NCBI GenBank assembly: GCA_001584585.1
Contig: LSYV01000046.1
Span: forward strand, 258,908 to 322,907
Direction of reading: 5' to 3'
Source: Gonium pectorale
Lineage: Eukaryota; Chlorophyta; Chlorophyceae; Chlamydomonadales; Volvocaceae
Length of the DNA stretch: 64,000 nt
Position numbers and translations under genes: made by a program. Shown here piece by piece: positions 44,601 to 56,200 of the stretch (positions are counted from its first letter, which is position 1; each line of letters opens with the position of its first letter). Below the pieces are notes generated by a model that saw only the letters and a list, made by a program, of their open reading frames with translations, was not told the origin of the DNA and searched no databases.

Positions 44601-47600
44601 GTACCTCCCCATTCCCGCGACTGCCGCCGCTGCCGCCGTCAGAAGCAGCAGCGTCAACAGTGTTGGCGGGGCCCCGGCTTCGGAGCTCCTGGGACCTGTG
44701 ACACCGGCGCCGTGGGCCGAAGACCAGCGGCGCACGTCGCTCGCGGGTGACGGCGATGGCGCGCTTCCCGCACGGCAGCTGCGCGGACCCGCCCCGGTCG
44801 TCCCGTATAGGCGGCTCCCGGCCCCCTGCGCCATAGCGGCCATGGCAGCCACCGCCGAGGCGGAGACGGCGCGCGCGATCGGGCGCGCCGCGTCGATGAT
44901 CTCCCCTACCGCTGCCGCTGAGGCCGCGTCCACTGCAGCAGCCGCGGCTTCCGCGGCAGCCACACGTGTGGGAGCTGCGGGCTGCGCGGCCTCGGTGATG
45001 GAGAGCCGCTGGGCCGCGCCCGGCCGACCCGGGCGACAGAGTGCCAGTGGCGGCAACGTGGGCTCGGGATCTATCCGCCTATCGTTGGACCTGGGAGACG
45101 AGGCTGGGGGCCTGCGAGAGGTGTCGGGCTCATGGCACTTATCGCAGCTGCTGTCACGGGAGGCGGCGGCGCCGGCGGCACCCTTGTCGCTGGCTATGCC
45201 GATGCCGGCAGCTGGCGGCGCTGCCTCGGGCGGTGGTGCCGCCTCGGGCGCCGCCACGGGCAGCACTGCTGTGCCAGAGGCCTGGCATGAGGTGTGGGCG
45301 CGCAGGGCCATGGACCCGGTCCTGAAAGAGGAGGTTATCATTGTGGCGCAGGTGAGGGCGCATGGCTCATCTAGTCATCGGAGGGTCGGGTTGTGGAAAG
45401 GGGCACACGGCAAGGAGCGCCGGGCTTTGTGCGCACGCGTGCGGTGTACGGTCTACCAGACTGCGTGTCTGGGGGCTTGCGAACGTCAAGGCAAGGCCTG
45501 GCCCGGGCTGTGAGGGACCCGAGGGTTCCATCGTCGTGCCTTCTGCAACTCGGGAGCGGATCGCCAGGCCTGGCCGGGCTCTGTGGTAACAGGGGTCTCG
45601 AGCGTCGAACGTCATGCGTCGTGCGCTGCCCGTCAAGTTTACACAGGACGGCAGAGTATGCAAAGCATTCTCTACCGCAACATGTCGTATGTGCTGTTGA
45701 TGCGACTTGCCCCTTCACCGCTCCCCTGAAAGCCCCCAAAACGCCCGCGTCGGACGACCCCACCCGCAGCGCGACGTGACGGACCGTGTGGTGGCGGAGC
45801 GGCACCTGGCGCTGGTAATGGAGACAGAGCACCGGCTGCTCGAGCAGCTCTACCCCCGCCACATCCTGGCTGGCATCGTGGAGGAGTGGGCCGCAGAGTG
45901 CTCCCGCGCCGCGGCAGCGGGCGAGGTGCTCCCCGCAGCCGCCGCCACCCCAGTCCCCACCGCGTCCGCCCTCGCGTCCGGGCCCGTCCGGCCCGCCTCC
46001 GGCGGCTGGGGCTGGCCGTCGCAGGCGATGGCGACCGGCGGCGCCGGGGGGCTCGGCTCTGCGGGCGCGGGCACGAGAAACGGCACGGGGTCGGCCATGC
46101 GCGCGTCGGGCAGCATGGGCAGCTTTGGGGCCGGTGGAGCTGGCGGCGGTAGCTGGCGGCCCACCCTACGGGACCCCTACTCGCTGGCTACCTGGCACCC
46201 GCAGGTGTGCTCTCCTCTGCGCTGCGTGCCCTCGTTGGGATGCTACGGGGGGTGTAAGGCAGCAGCATCCGCTTGTGGCCAGGAGGCCTGAGGGGCCCAG
46301 ACAGCGGGTCGAAGGGAACCGCTCACAGGGCGCCACGCTTGCTTGACACGGCTCGAGCTCATGACACGCCCGTCTCTTTCGCAACATTCGCATTGCACTC
46401 CTATAACAAAATTCCGCCCGCCCGCATGTTTGCCCATTTGCCGTGACCCAGGTGACCCTGCTGTTTGCGGACATTGTTGGTGAGAGAGGGAGGGAGGGAG
46501 AGGGCCCGTTGCGCGCCTGGCGCGTACGTCGGGGGGGAGGAAGGGTACATGGCTGCATCACGGCCTGGTGTGAAGGCCTTCCCAGCGTCACCTCCGGTCC
46601 CGCCGGCACGTCCAGGTGCCCACGTTCTGAAAGCCTGAAGCCCAATCTTTCTGTCGCCCCGCCCGCGCGCCCAACGCCCTGCCTCCCGCCTCACACGGCT
46701 CGCTTAGGACGCAGTGTGCCAATCGCGTCGCACGCCCTCCCCTTGACCCGACGCCCAGGCTTCACGCCCATGTGCAAGGAGGTGGAGCCTCGTGCCGTGA
46801 TGCACATGCTCAACGACCTGTTCAGCCGCTTCGACTCCCGGCTGGACGAGTTCAATGTGTTCAAGGTACGGCATGCTGGTCGTATGGTACGGTACGGCCC
46901 CTGTGGGCCCTGGTGGGGCGCGCAAGCGTTGCAGCAATGACTTGCATACTAGGCAGTTTAAAGTAGGTAGGCCAGGTCCCGGGTCCACCTTGCAAACACC
47001 GCCGGCATAGCGTGCTCCCGGCCACCTTGATGCCCAGGTGCAAGTCGCTGGCAACTGATGGTTATCCTCTACTCCGCTCTACCGCCTAGCTTTTTGCACC
47101 CCTTTCATCACTCCCCGGACGACTGACCCGCGGGTCTGTGAACGCAGGTGGAGACCATTGGCGACTGCTACTTTGTGGCGGGCGGGCTGGTGGACACGGA
47201 CGAGGACGGGATGGCCACGGTGCGCTTCCAGAGCAGCCTCGACCCCAGCGAACACGTGCGGGCGGTGTTCCGCTTTGCGCAGGTGCGTGCCCCAAGTGCG
47301 CAGGCCAAGCGAGGGAGCCGTCAGGACCCTGGAGGCGGCGCCAGCGGTGGCGTGCGGGCTGCCGAACGCGGCTGGGTTTGGTAGCCGTGCCCGTGGCAGC
47401 AGCTGTTGATTGTGCTCCGCCCTGGGCAGGGTTACGGGCAAGGGCTTAGTGGTGGCGGCTGAGCGGTGCCGCGAGCCCCGAAAGGAGGTCCTTTGCAGCA
47501 ATGTATACGCTTAGGCAGCGGGCGTTGAACGTGGCCCTGGGACGCCGGGAGGAGCTATCGTGCGATGCCGCGCGGAGCCGCAGGGGAAGGGCCATCCAGG

Positions 47601-49193
47601 ACGCTGCAGCGTGCTAAGCAAGTCGCGGTACGAGCAATCCAAAATGTCAGCACCGGCGGAGTGGCTGGTTGAATCTCCCCCCCCCCCCGCCCCCGTCGTC
47701 GACCTCCCGTGCGCAGGCCATGCTAGCTGCGGCGGCCGAGGTGCCGACTCCCACCACGGGAGCCCCCGTCCGTCTCCGCATCGGCATCCACACCGGCCCC
47801 GTGGTCAGCGGCGTGGTGGGCACCCGCATGCCGCGCTTCTGCCTGTTCGGTGAGCACCTGTCCGCCCGCCTGGCTGCGCTGCGCTGCGGTGGCTGCCCCC
47901 GGGTTGAGCTGGGAGGGAGACGGGAGTGGAAGTGGGAGGAGAAAGGGTATGAACAAAGAGGGTATGAAAAAGTATGAAAATAGAGGGTAGAAACGATATG
48001 GAAGAAGAAAGTGACACCGTAGTAGTATGAAAAAAGAGGTAGAAACGGTATGGACAAACAAAGGGACACCATCGCCCCCGCGCTTCAACTCGCGCCACTC
48101 GCGTCATCCGGGGTCGCTGGACTGCCCGCTGTGCCACTCTGGCTCGACGGCTCGGCCCGCGGGTCGGAGCGGGGCGGGGAAAGCAACGGGGTTGCTTGCT
48201 TGCTCCAGTGTGATGGTCTCGCTTTGGCTTTTGCGCTGGGGCTATGCCTGCTTCGCTCGCTCGCTTCGCTCTCCAGCTCTTTGGCTGTAGCTGTATCTGC
48301 TTGCGCTTTGCGTCAAGTGCGCGCGTCTTTGCGCACTGTGTGCCTGTCTGCGCCGTGTGCCTGTCTGCGCCGCACCGCTCTACGTTCCCATTCTTCGATC
48401 AGTGTCCGCGCATGGCATGCCGCAAACGCAAGCAACCCGGGGCAGCGCGAGTCCGCGGGCTTTCGTACCGATCAGCCTCCGAACCGCCCTTCAACAACCA
48501 GCTGCCTGTCATCCAACGAACCGCCCCACCCCCAATTTTTCATCCCCCTTCCCCCCTTCCCCCCCCCCATTTTTTATCCCCCTTCCCCCCGCCCCACACA
48601 CACGTAGGCGACACAGTCAACACCGCCAGCCGCATGGAGAGTCACGGTACGGCAGGCGCCATCCACGTCAGCGAAGCGTCGTACGACCATATCAAGGGCG
48701 AGGCCGAGTGGGAGCCCTCGGGCGGCATTGAGGTGGGCGCGGGGCCGTCGGGGCCGGGGTTGGGACTATCTGACGCGTTCGCGCGATTTTGGGTCAGGTC
48801 TGGCTGGGCCCATGGCTTGAAGATATCATGAAGGGCGAAAGGAAGGACGTTCCAGCCTACCGCCTTACATGACCTCGCCGCTGAGCAACCGGCTGCGTGC
48901 TCCATCCCCACCCCCCCGCCCTCCCACCTACATGCCCTGTCCCGCGGCTGCGCTGTCCTCCTGACGGCCCGCCTGCACGCCTGCCCCCCCCCCCACACCC
49001 GTCACGCCGGCCCCGCCATTTGCTGCATGTGCGACTGAGTTCGTTCTGCCCTCCCGCCCTCCCTACCTGCGTGCCTCGCCAACTCCCCTCCAGTCACGCC
49101 GACCCCGCCTACCCACTGCCCGTCGATGGCCCCTCGCAGGTCAAGGGCAGGGGTCACATGAAGACCTACCTGCACCGCTGCGCTCTGGCCTAG
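41639..49193 (+). CDS. PAS-domain class III nucleotidyl cyclase, predicted guanylate cyclase
   Basis: Exons 41639-41833, 41932-42304, 42754-42975 (probable), 43211-45351, 45770-46204, 46452-46479, 46759-46865, 47148-47282, 47717-47849, 48608-48732 and 49140-49193 join in phase to about 1315 residues. A PAS domain starts near residue 85 ([20 protein letters not shown] ... [20 protein letters not shown]) and its end is found only near 955-985 ([27 protein letters not shown]). Some 700-770 Ala/Ser/Pro-rich residues are inserted between. A coiled linker ([20 protein letters not shown]) leads to the catalytic domain. Metal-binding Asp residues are in [11 protein letters not shown] (about 1129) and ETIGDCYF (about 1172). 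Glu about 1169 and Cys about 1254 (MPRFCLFGD) are the purine-selecting pair of guanylate cyclases. Asn/Arg of NTASRMES (about 1261, 1265) stabilise the transition state. It would convert GTP to cGMP. Exon 3 is supported by phase and codon bias only. Confidence 0.9.
47940..48065. repeat. AT-rich minisatellite in a cyclase intron
   Basis: Inside intron 9 (47850-48607), A-rich units such as AGAGGGTATGAAAAAGTATG, TAGAGGGTAGAAACGATATG and AAGAGGTAGAAACGGTATGG recur over about 120 bases. It stands out strongly in this GC-rich sequence. Confidence 0.7.
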
Positions 49194-52100
49194 CTGAAGG
49201 CTGCCTGTTGAGCCGCAGCCGTCGCCTGTCTCTAAACGTCCGTCACGTGCCGCCATATTCTCTCGAGCGGGCCCGCGCCGGCGTAAGCCGAGCTGTGTCC
49301 ACCTCTACGGTTAAGGGAGCGCGGGAGCCTACAGTGACGCGGCTCCCATCCGCGCCGCTCCTATCGGGGCTCCCGCCTCCGCGAGGTGCCTGGTGACTGC
49401 AACGTACGCACCGGGGGTTACCCGGGGGTATGCTGCGGCGCACCCCTCCCTCAGTCCGGTACGATTGCGGTGCTCAACAATTACATGTCCAGCTTGGAAT
49501 TTCTACTGGAAACCTCTTGAAAGCCAAACTGGGTTTGGTGCTCTGCGCTGGTCTGGCGAGAAAAGGGATGTGTGGAGTAAGACCGGAGGCCGAATGACAA
49601 GTTATTGGCGCATTCGAGCGGCCCGCGTTAGGGTCTTCTTTTGTGAGAATGACGAGCGTGACCAGCCGGGGCCGTTACTATGAAGGGCCATTAGTCGGTG
49701 AAGCTGGGGATTCACGGGAATTCTTCGCGGGTTTTGTCAGGGGCTTCTTTTTCCTTCCCCGCCGCTTGTCGAACTGTGCGTGGCACTCCATGCACCATTG
49801 AAACGTGGAACCAGTGTGGCGTGATTGCCGTACTTGCCTGGGCACGGAGCGGCATCTGTTGCGGAATGATATTATGAGGGGCTACTTTTGTCCCTCGCGT
49901 GCTTTCTTGCGGAACACATAACGAGTGGACTAACGAACAACGTTAGGGGAAGGGGTGGGAGGCAGATGGATTGCATGCCGCAAATGTCGAGGAGCTTTGC
50001 AGGCGCGCTATTGCCGCCCAGGGGGGTTGGTCCACACGGAGTGGGCCACTGCGGAGCGGGCCGGCTTACGAGGGGGGGGGTGCTGTTTCGTCCATGTTGC
50101 CTTACCTGCCCGGCGCCATTGTCTGGGGGGTTGAGGGTCACCAGGTGATTCGTGCCCTGAACAGCATCCTCAAGATGGGGCTATATGCCGGGGGGGATCG
50201 TGCATTGGGAATGGTGCACTTTTGCATGCGCAAATGTGCGCTTCAAGAGGACATGGGAGGAACCAACGGCGTGCGTGAAGAGTGCGTGCTAAGAGTGGGT
50301 CTTGAGGTGACGTTGTTGGCGCCGTTGCATGCGCTACAGCGCCACGTCGCATAATCCTACTGAAACGTCAATTCTGGCCCCTGAAGCCTGGTACCTTCTG
50401 GCGGTGAATTTGTGCCGAAGACGTGCCCCGCAAAAAAAGTTGTTATGTTGGAAAGGTTTGTGTTTTTGACGATGTGGCGGCTTTACAAACGGAGCTGCTG
50501 CGGTAGCTCGGCAGGTCGACCTTTGTGGTGGCGTCGGAGTGGCAGCCCTGTCCCCTAAACCCCAACCTGAGTGCGCGGCATGGAGCGCGTGGTGGATGTA
50601 GCTTAATGCTTGCTTGCAATGGTGGAGAACCGTTCAATGCCCGCCTCCTTACTTGGCGTGGGAACCTGAGCGCGCGTGCGGTGAGATGAGCGAGGCGCGG
50701 CGCGGGGCGCACCAGGTTTACCCACGGCGACGGTATGATTGAGCCGTCGGCACCTTTTTTATGCCACGGTACCCGCTTCCCTGCTCTTTGTTGCCTGCCT
50801 AATTTGCAGGCGAACGGCTTGAATTGCGCGCGAGCAAATGGCGCACAGATGTGGCGTCCGAACCACGCTCGCGCGAGGTGACCTTGACGCACTGAGCTCT
50901 GCACGGGACCACATTGGGGCCTGCGCTCGATTAACCTTCTTCCACTGGGACCTGCTAGGAACCCGTTTGCTTGTGGTCCCTTCGGCGTGTTGAAAAGCCC
51001 TGGCGCAGTGGCTTCTCCTGCTGCGCCATGGTGTCTGGTTTCCAGCGCGCGGGCCGTATTGCGACACGCGCCGCACGCCGCAGCCCTTGGCGTTAGTTGG
51101 GACACCAGCGGCGCACTCAACAGTGCGCATGGCAGGCCCCACAGCCGAGTGTACCAATGCTGGTTGTTGTTTTGCTGGTGTGTGCGGTGGGCATTGCCGG
51201 GGCGCTTGCGCTGCCATAGCGGCAACAGCCTCTGCAGTGTGGCCATATTGGGCCTGTCGTATCCTCACTTGTTGCGCGGGATTGTTACTGGACCCCAAGG
51301 AGTTATGAAATTCCTGGTCCAAGTTGCCATTTGTCGTATTGCAATGGACCGTTTGGAAGTTGCGTGGCTCCTTGCCTGTGAGCAGGTGCAGAAGGAAGGG
51401 CAGGAATCCTCGCTGTTGCGGCGACCTATTTGCACCGAACCTTCGGCGAGCTGTCTTTGCAGCTTCCTTCCTCCAGGCCAACAAAATTGACCGGTGTTGT
51501 TGTGTGAGCACCTGCGAACCGCTCACGTGTTCACCGACGATGCTTGATATCGCATTTTAGTGAAACAAGCTGTATCGACGGAACCCGAGATACGGAACGT
51601 GTCTCCCTGTTGCCGTAGTTATGTGTTGATGGCTTCGGGACGCGTTTTTGGTGCGTCCCGGCCTACCTTGGTCGATGCTTCGTGAAGTGTAAGCAATGGC
51701 GTCCTCTTGACCGGAAACTGCGGTGTTAATGTGTTGATCGCGTCGCACGTGTCGTGTCGTGAGTGTCTGCCATATACGTTTGTGTGTGGTCTGATAGTGA
51801 TGTTATTGTGCTTAGCGTCGGCCCTTGGCTTTGGCTTGGGCTGCAGTGGGCCAGCACGGTGGCGGGTCAGTCCCGCACTTGTCTAGCCTTCCTCACAGGC
51901 ATTGTCTTTCCGCCCGTGACTGGGGTGCAATAGGAGCATGATGAATTGCTAATGCTCTCAAGTGAACGCCCGCGTGTTTCGTATGGGCAGGTTTTTAGGC
52001 CACACGTTAGGCACGGTTGCTGATCTTATTTGTAACGTGCACTGTGAAGAATACGCCGCCTCTTTGTGCTGTGCGGCTGCAGATGTGCAAAAGCATACAG

Positions 52101-53213
52101 TACCGGGCATGCCGTGCGCAACAGGGGCACCATCTTTCAAATCGTGTCGGCTACATGTTGCGCCTCCTCTGACCTCGCTTTGCGCCACGCGCACATCGGC
52201 GCTCCGGGGTCTCGGGAACAGCACCTGCGGACCCACCTTTATCTCCACGATCCACCTGCTCCTACATGTTTGCCCTGTCCACACGCATGCTGCCTTGGCG
52301 CCATGAAACGCATGCGTGCAGCACAGAGCGCCGCGCAAACCGCAATGCCGCACACTGCATCCTAACACTACCTGGGATAAACAGCAGACGCGCTCAGATT
52401 TCAGAGGCGGCAGGCGTAGGCAGAGAGGCAGCCACGCAGCCTGGCAGGCGCACTGCGCTCGGTTTGCTGTGTACCATGCGTGGGAGGCACGAAGGTGCAG
52501 CCGGCATTGCACGGTGGTCGCGGACCCAGGGGTCACCTCATGGGTCACCTGCGGCGGGCACTTCAACGTGTAGCGGAACCGGCAGAGTGGCAGTGCGTTT
52601 GCGAAGGCCCACCGTTCGCAGGCATGTCAGCTCTCTGCCCGCAGCCGGATGGAGCCATGTAGCGGCGTAGCCTCAAAAGTTAAAGATAGATTGAAGCTGC
52701 AGCGGCGTGCACTGTTTGGAACGCGGTAGATGTGGCAGGCGCGGCACAACCTCTCTATAAAATGAACAACCCAGATTCAGGAACCCGAGACGACCGCAGT
52801 CCAAGAATTCATTGCGCACGGTGACCGTTAGTTGTTTGCCCACGGTCTCAGGAAGATGAATAAGCAACCTGCTTTGCCGTTGCAGCAGGCATCACAACCT
52901 GCACATACCATCCAGCCCCTCCCCGCACATCCCATCAGTCAGTCACGCCGAGGAGGCACCTACACCCTGACCGCAGGTTGCCGGCTGGAGGCGCCGCAGG
53001 CCAATCAAGAGTAAAAGATTGAGGTCATCATTCCCGAAGTCAAAAGGAGTCCAAGGTGTTCAACAGAGACCATGTCATTGGGTCAATCAGTGGGCACAAA
53101 TGCAGCCGGGATGTGGCCGTCGCCCCCGGCATGTCATTCGGGGGCGACCCTCGGCCCCTCGGCCCCAGCTGGCCATCCGCCGGGGGGCGGCCATCGGCTC
53201 GTCGTCACGGCAT
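49194..53213. other. 4-kb stretch of low coding bias, probably intergenic and repeat-derived
   Basis: No chain of exons with normal codon bias. Composition is closer to 55% GC than the flanks. The minus strand has a Cys-containing terminal exon-like piece (49678-49855), and both strands have long open frames at 50440-51530 that do not match any family I know. The last part (below 53214) should contain the 3' UTR of the lectin gene. Transposon remnants are the likeliest content. Confidence 0.35.
49678..49855 (-). pseudogene. Terminal exon-like piece with a Cys motif, possible transposase remnant
   Basis: After a CAACAG acceptor the minus strand reads 59 codons to TAG: CRSVPRQVRQSRHTGS TFQ, then WCMECHAQF, then a Lys/Arg-rich tail (DKRRGRKKKPLTKPAK). 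Cys-x17-Cys-x2-Cys followed by a basic tail recalls the C-terminal zinc module of piggyBac-type transposases, but the usual last Cys is not obvious. No catalytic domain could be read upstream. Treat it as a possible mobile-element relic. Confidence 0.3.
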
Positions 53214-56200
53214 TCACGCGCTGGCCTTGCGGCACACGAGCCGCACGTCCTGCTCGCAGCCCTGCAGCTGCAGCTTGCCAGCCGCGTCGATCAGCGGGCA
53301 GAGGTGGTCGTCGACATGCTTTTTGAACCAGCACGTGTACTTGTTGTTGGCGCACAGCTGCCGTACGGCGCTGTACCCTGCGTTGTCGTCGTACGGAACC
53401 AGGTCCCAGTCGGCGCCAAGCGCCGTGCAGAACTGCTGCGCCTGGTCGTACGGCATGCGCTGTGTGGCGTCCACGTTGTACATGCGGTAGTCGTACCCGT
53501 GCTCGTGCATCGTCAGCACGTTGTCGCCTGGGGGCCGGCAGGGTCCGGAAAAGAGTTGAAGTGATTACTGCACTGAAGTTGGCCAGACAAAAAGGACGTG
53601 CTTCGCCAGTATCAGAGCATGCGCCTACCAAGACGGTTCGAATTGTGTTTCCCTGGGTCGCTGTTTACGCAATCGTTGATGATGAGGCATTCAAAGTGGC
53701 TTGTTTGTTGCCCACGCAGTGACTCGGTGATGAAACGATACGTGGGTCCTCAGAATTCGGCTACCTACCCTTGTCCTCCGGCAGTGAGGGCGGCGCGTGG
53801 CAAAGCGTGTACAGGTAGCACCCGTGGCATGCGGCGTAGCACCAGTTGCGGTAGGCGTTGCCGTCCTTGTCGCACACCCGCACGTGCCAGTTGGGGTACT
53901 TCCAGTCGCACACATCGGTGCACTCTGCCGGGGTGGGGGGAAAGAGGGCCCGGGCCGTTCATGTACACATTAAAGTGCATGTCAGACAAACAACCGCCGG
54001 ACACGGAAGCCCTTGAGACCAGAGCGTTCCCAGGAGGAAGGCGAGCGCCTCAAAGCGACGAAGCAACCTAACTGATAACCGCCGCCGAAACGACTTACTG
54101 GACGTTGGGTGAGGGGAGGGTGGCTTGGGAGAGGGCGGCTTCGGCGATGGCGGCTTGGGAGAGGGCGGCTTGGGCGAGGGCGGAGGCGGCGAGCACGCGG
54201 ACTCTGCGCGGGGCAGAGGGTAAGATGGATGGCGGCACAAATACTGCACTTTGTGGCTATTGATGCACGGGCTCATTCGTGCACGAGCGGCGTAATTTTC
54301 AGGGTTGGGTTATATGGCAGGCAGTTGACAAAGTGGCTAGGAACACCTTCGGTCCGCCCTGCGTACCCAGTCATGCTCGCTTACTTGTCGTACGGCAGAC
54401 CCATCGGATCTGCTGGTGGCAGCCCTGCTCGTGGATCTCGCCGTGTGCGTTCATGAGCGGGCACAGGTCCTTCTGGCAGGGGCCGCGGGCCCAGCAGGTG
54501 AAGCCGCGCTTGGCGCACAGCGTGTCCAGGGCGCCTGGGGTGCAGATGAAGGTAGCGCGGATGAGTTGGGCAGGTAGCTTCAAGGATGCCGAAACACGTG
54601 CAGAGCAACTATTTCTTGGCCGTGAACGCTTAACAAAGCACTGAGTCAATGTCACATGCGTCAAGGTATGGGATGCGCCCGACACTGGATAACGACATCC
54701 GGCACTCACATCTGCTAGGGTACTCGTTGTGGGGCGCCAGCTCCAAGCCCTTCTTCTCGCAGAGCGCCTTGGCGGTGAGCCAGTCCACCGGGCACGTGGC
54801 GTCAATGTCGTACACGGTGTACGTACGGCAGTCCACGTGATTGTAGTACGACTGGTTGGTGTAGACATTGGTGTGGGGGTCGCACATGGGCGGTGGCTTG
54901 GGGCTGGGGGGCTTGGGGCTGGGAGGCTTGGGAGATGGCGGCTTGGGGCTGGGCGGCTTGGGGCTTGGGGGCTTGGGGCTAGGTGGCTTGGGGCTGGGGG
55001 GCTCCGGGCTCGGCGGGCTGGGGCTTGGAGGCTTGGGGCTTGGCGGCTTGGGGCTTGGCGGCTTCGGGCTTGGCGGCTTAGGGCTGGGAGGGCTGGGGCT
55101 AGGAGGCTTGGGCGATGGCGGGAGGGCTGGGAGGCTGCGGCGATGGCGGGGAGGGCTGGGAGGCTGGGGCGAGGGCGGGAGGGGCTGGGTGGTACTGGGC
55201 TTGGGGGCGCAGGGCTGGGAGGGCTTGGGCTAGGTGGCTTGGGCGAGTGGAGGAGCAGGGCTCGGCGGGTTGGGCGATGGCGGTGAGGGGCTCGGGGGCT
55301 TGGGCGATGGCGGAGCAGGGCTGGGTGGGTTGGGCGATGGCGGAGAGGGACTCGGTGGCGCTGGGCTTGGGGGCGCAGGGCTGGGCGGTGAGGGGCTGGG
55401 CGGGTTGGGCGATGGCGGTGAGGGGCTGGGTGGCTTTGGGGATGGTGGCGAGGGGCTGGGAGGCTTTGGCGACGGCGGGCTGGGACTGGGAGGCTTTGGC
55501 GATGGCGGGCGGGGGCTCGGGGGCGCAGGCGATGGAGGCGGCGGCGATGGGCACTGGCCGTCTGCATACAACCAGAGGTAGCGGACAAAGAGCCTTGATG
55601 TAAATAGAGGAAACAGAGGGCGCGAGCGTGCGGTGAGCTAGCGTCGATGCATAGGGCTGCCCATGTATGATGAAGCCCCTAACGCACCACCTACCCGTTG
55701 TACGGCACACCCATCGGATCTGCTGGTGGCAGCCCTGCTCGTGGATCTCCCCGTGTGCGTTCATGAGCGGGCACAGCTCCTTCTGGCAGGGGCCACGAGA
55801 CCAGCACGTGAAGCCGCGCTTCGCGCACAGAGTGTCCAGGGCGCCTGCGGGGAAGGAAGTCGCAAGTCCAGCCTTATGGTTTAGGCGCGCACAAACGGCG
55901 TTGCCACGTTCTGTACAGGTTCCTCTTTTTTCCACTCGTATGACGCGAAACGCCCTAAAACTCCAAATCATAAAAAGTTTTGCACGTATGAGATTCAAGC
56001 ACGTCTATCCTGCGCCGATGGGTGCTCACATTTGCCGGCGTAGTCATTGTGCGGCACCAGCTCCAGTCCGCGCGCAAGGCAGAACTGCTGCGCGCTGTGC
56101 CACTCTTGCGGGCACACGGCATCGACGTCGAAGAGGGTGTAGTTGCGGCAGTCCTTGGTGTTGAAGTATGTGATGTTCGTTGTCTTGTGTGGGTTGCACA

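Noticed and set aside
53630..53650. GGTTCGAATT considered as a tRNA T-loop
   Set aside because: Sits in an intron of the lectin gene with no matching acceptor stem, D-arm or anticodon arm nearby.
54868..55581. Plus-strand Gly-rich (GLGGLGLG) open frames
   Set aside because: Exact antisense of the Ser-Pro-Pro linker exon of the lectin gene.
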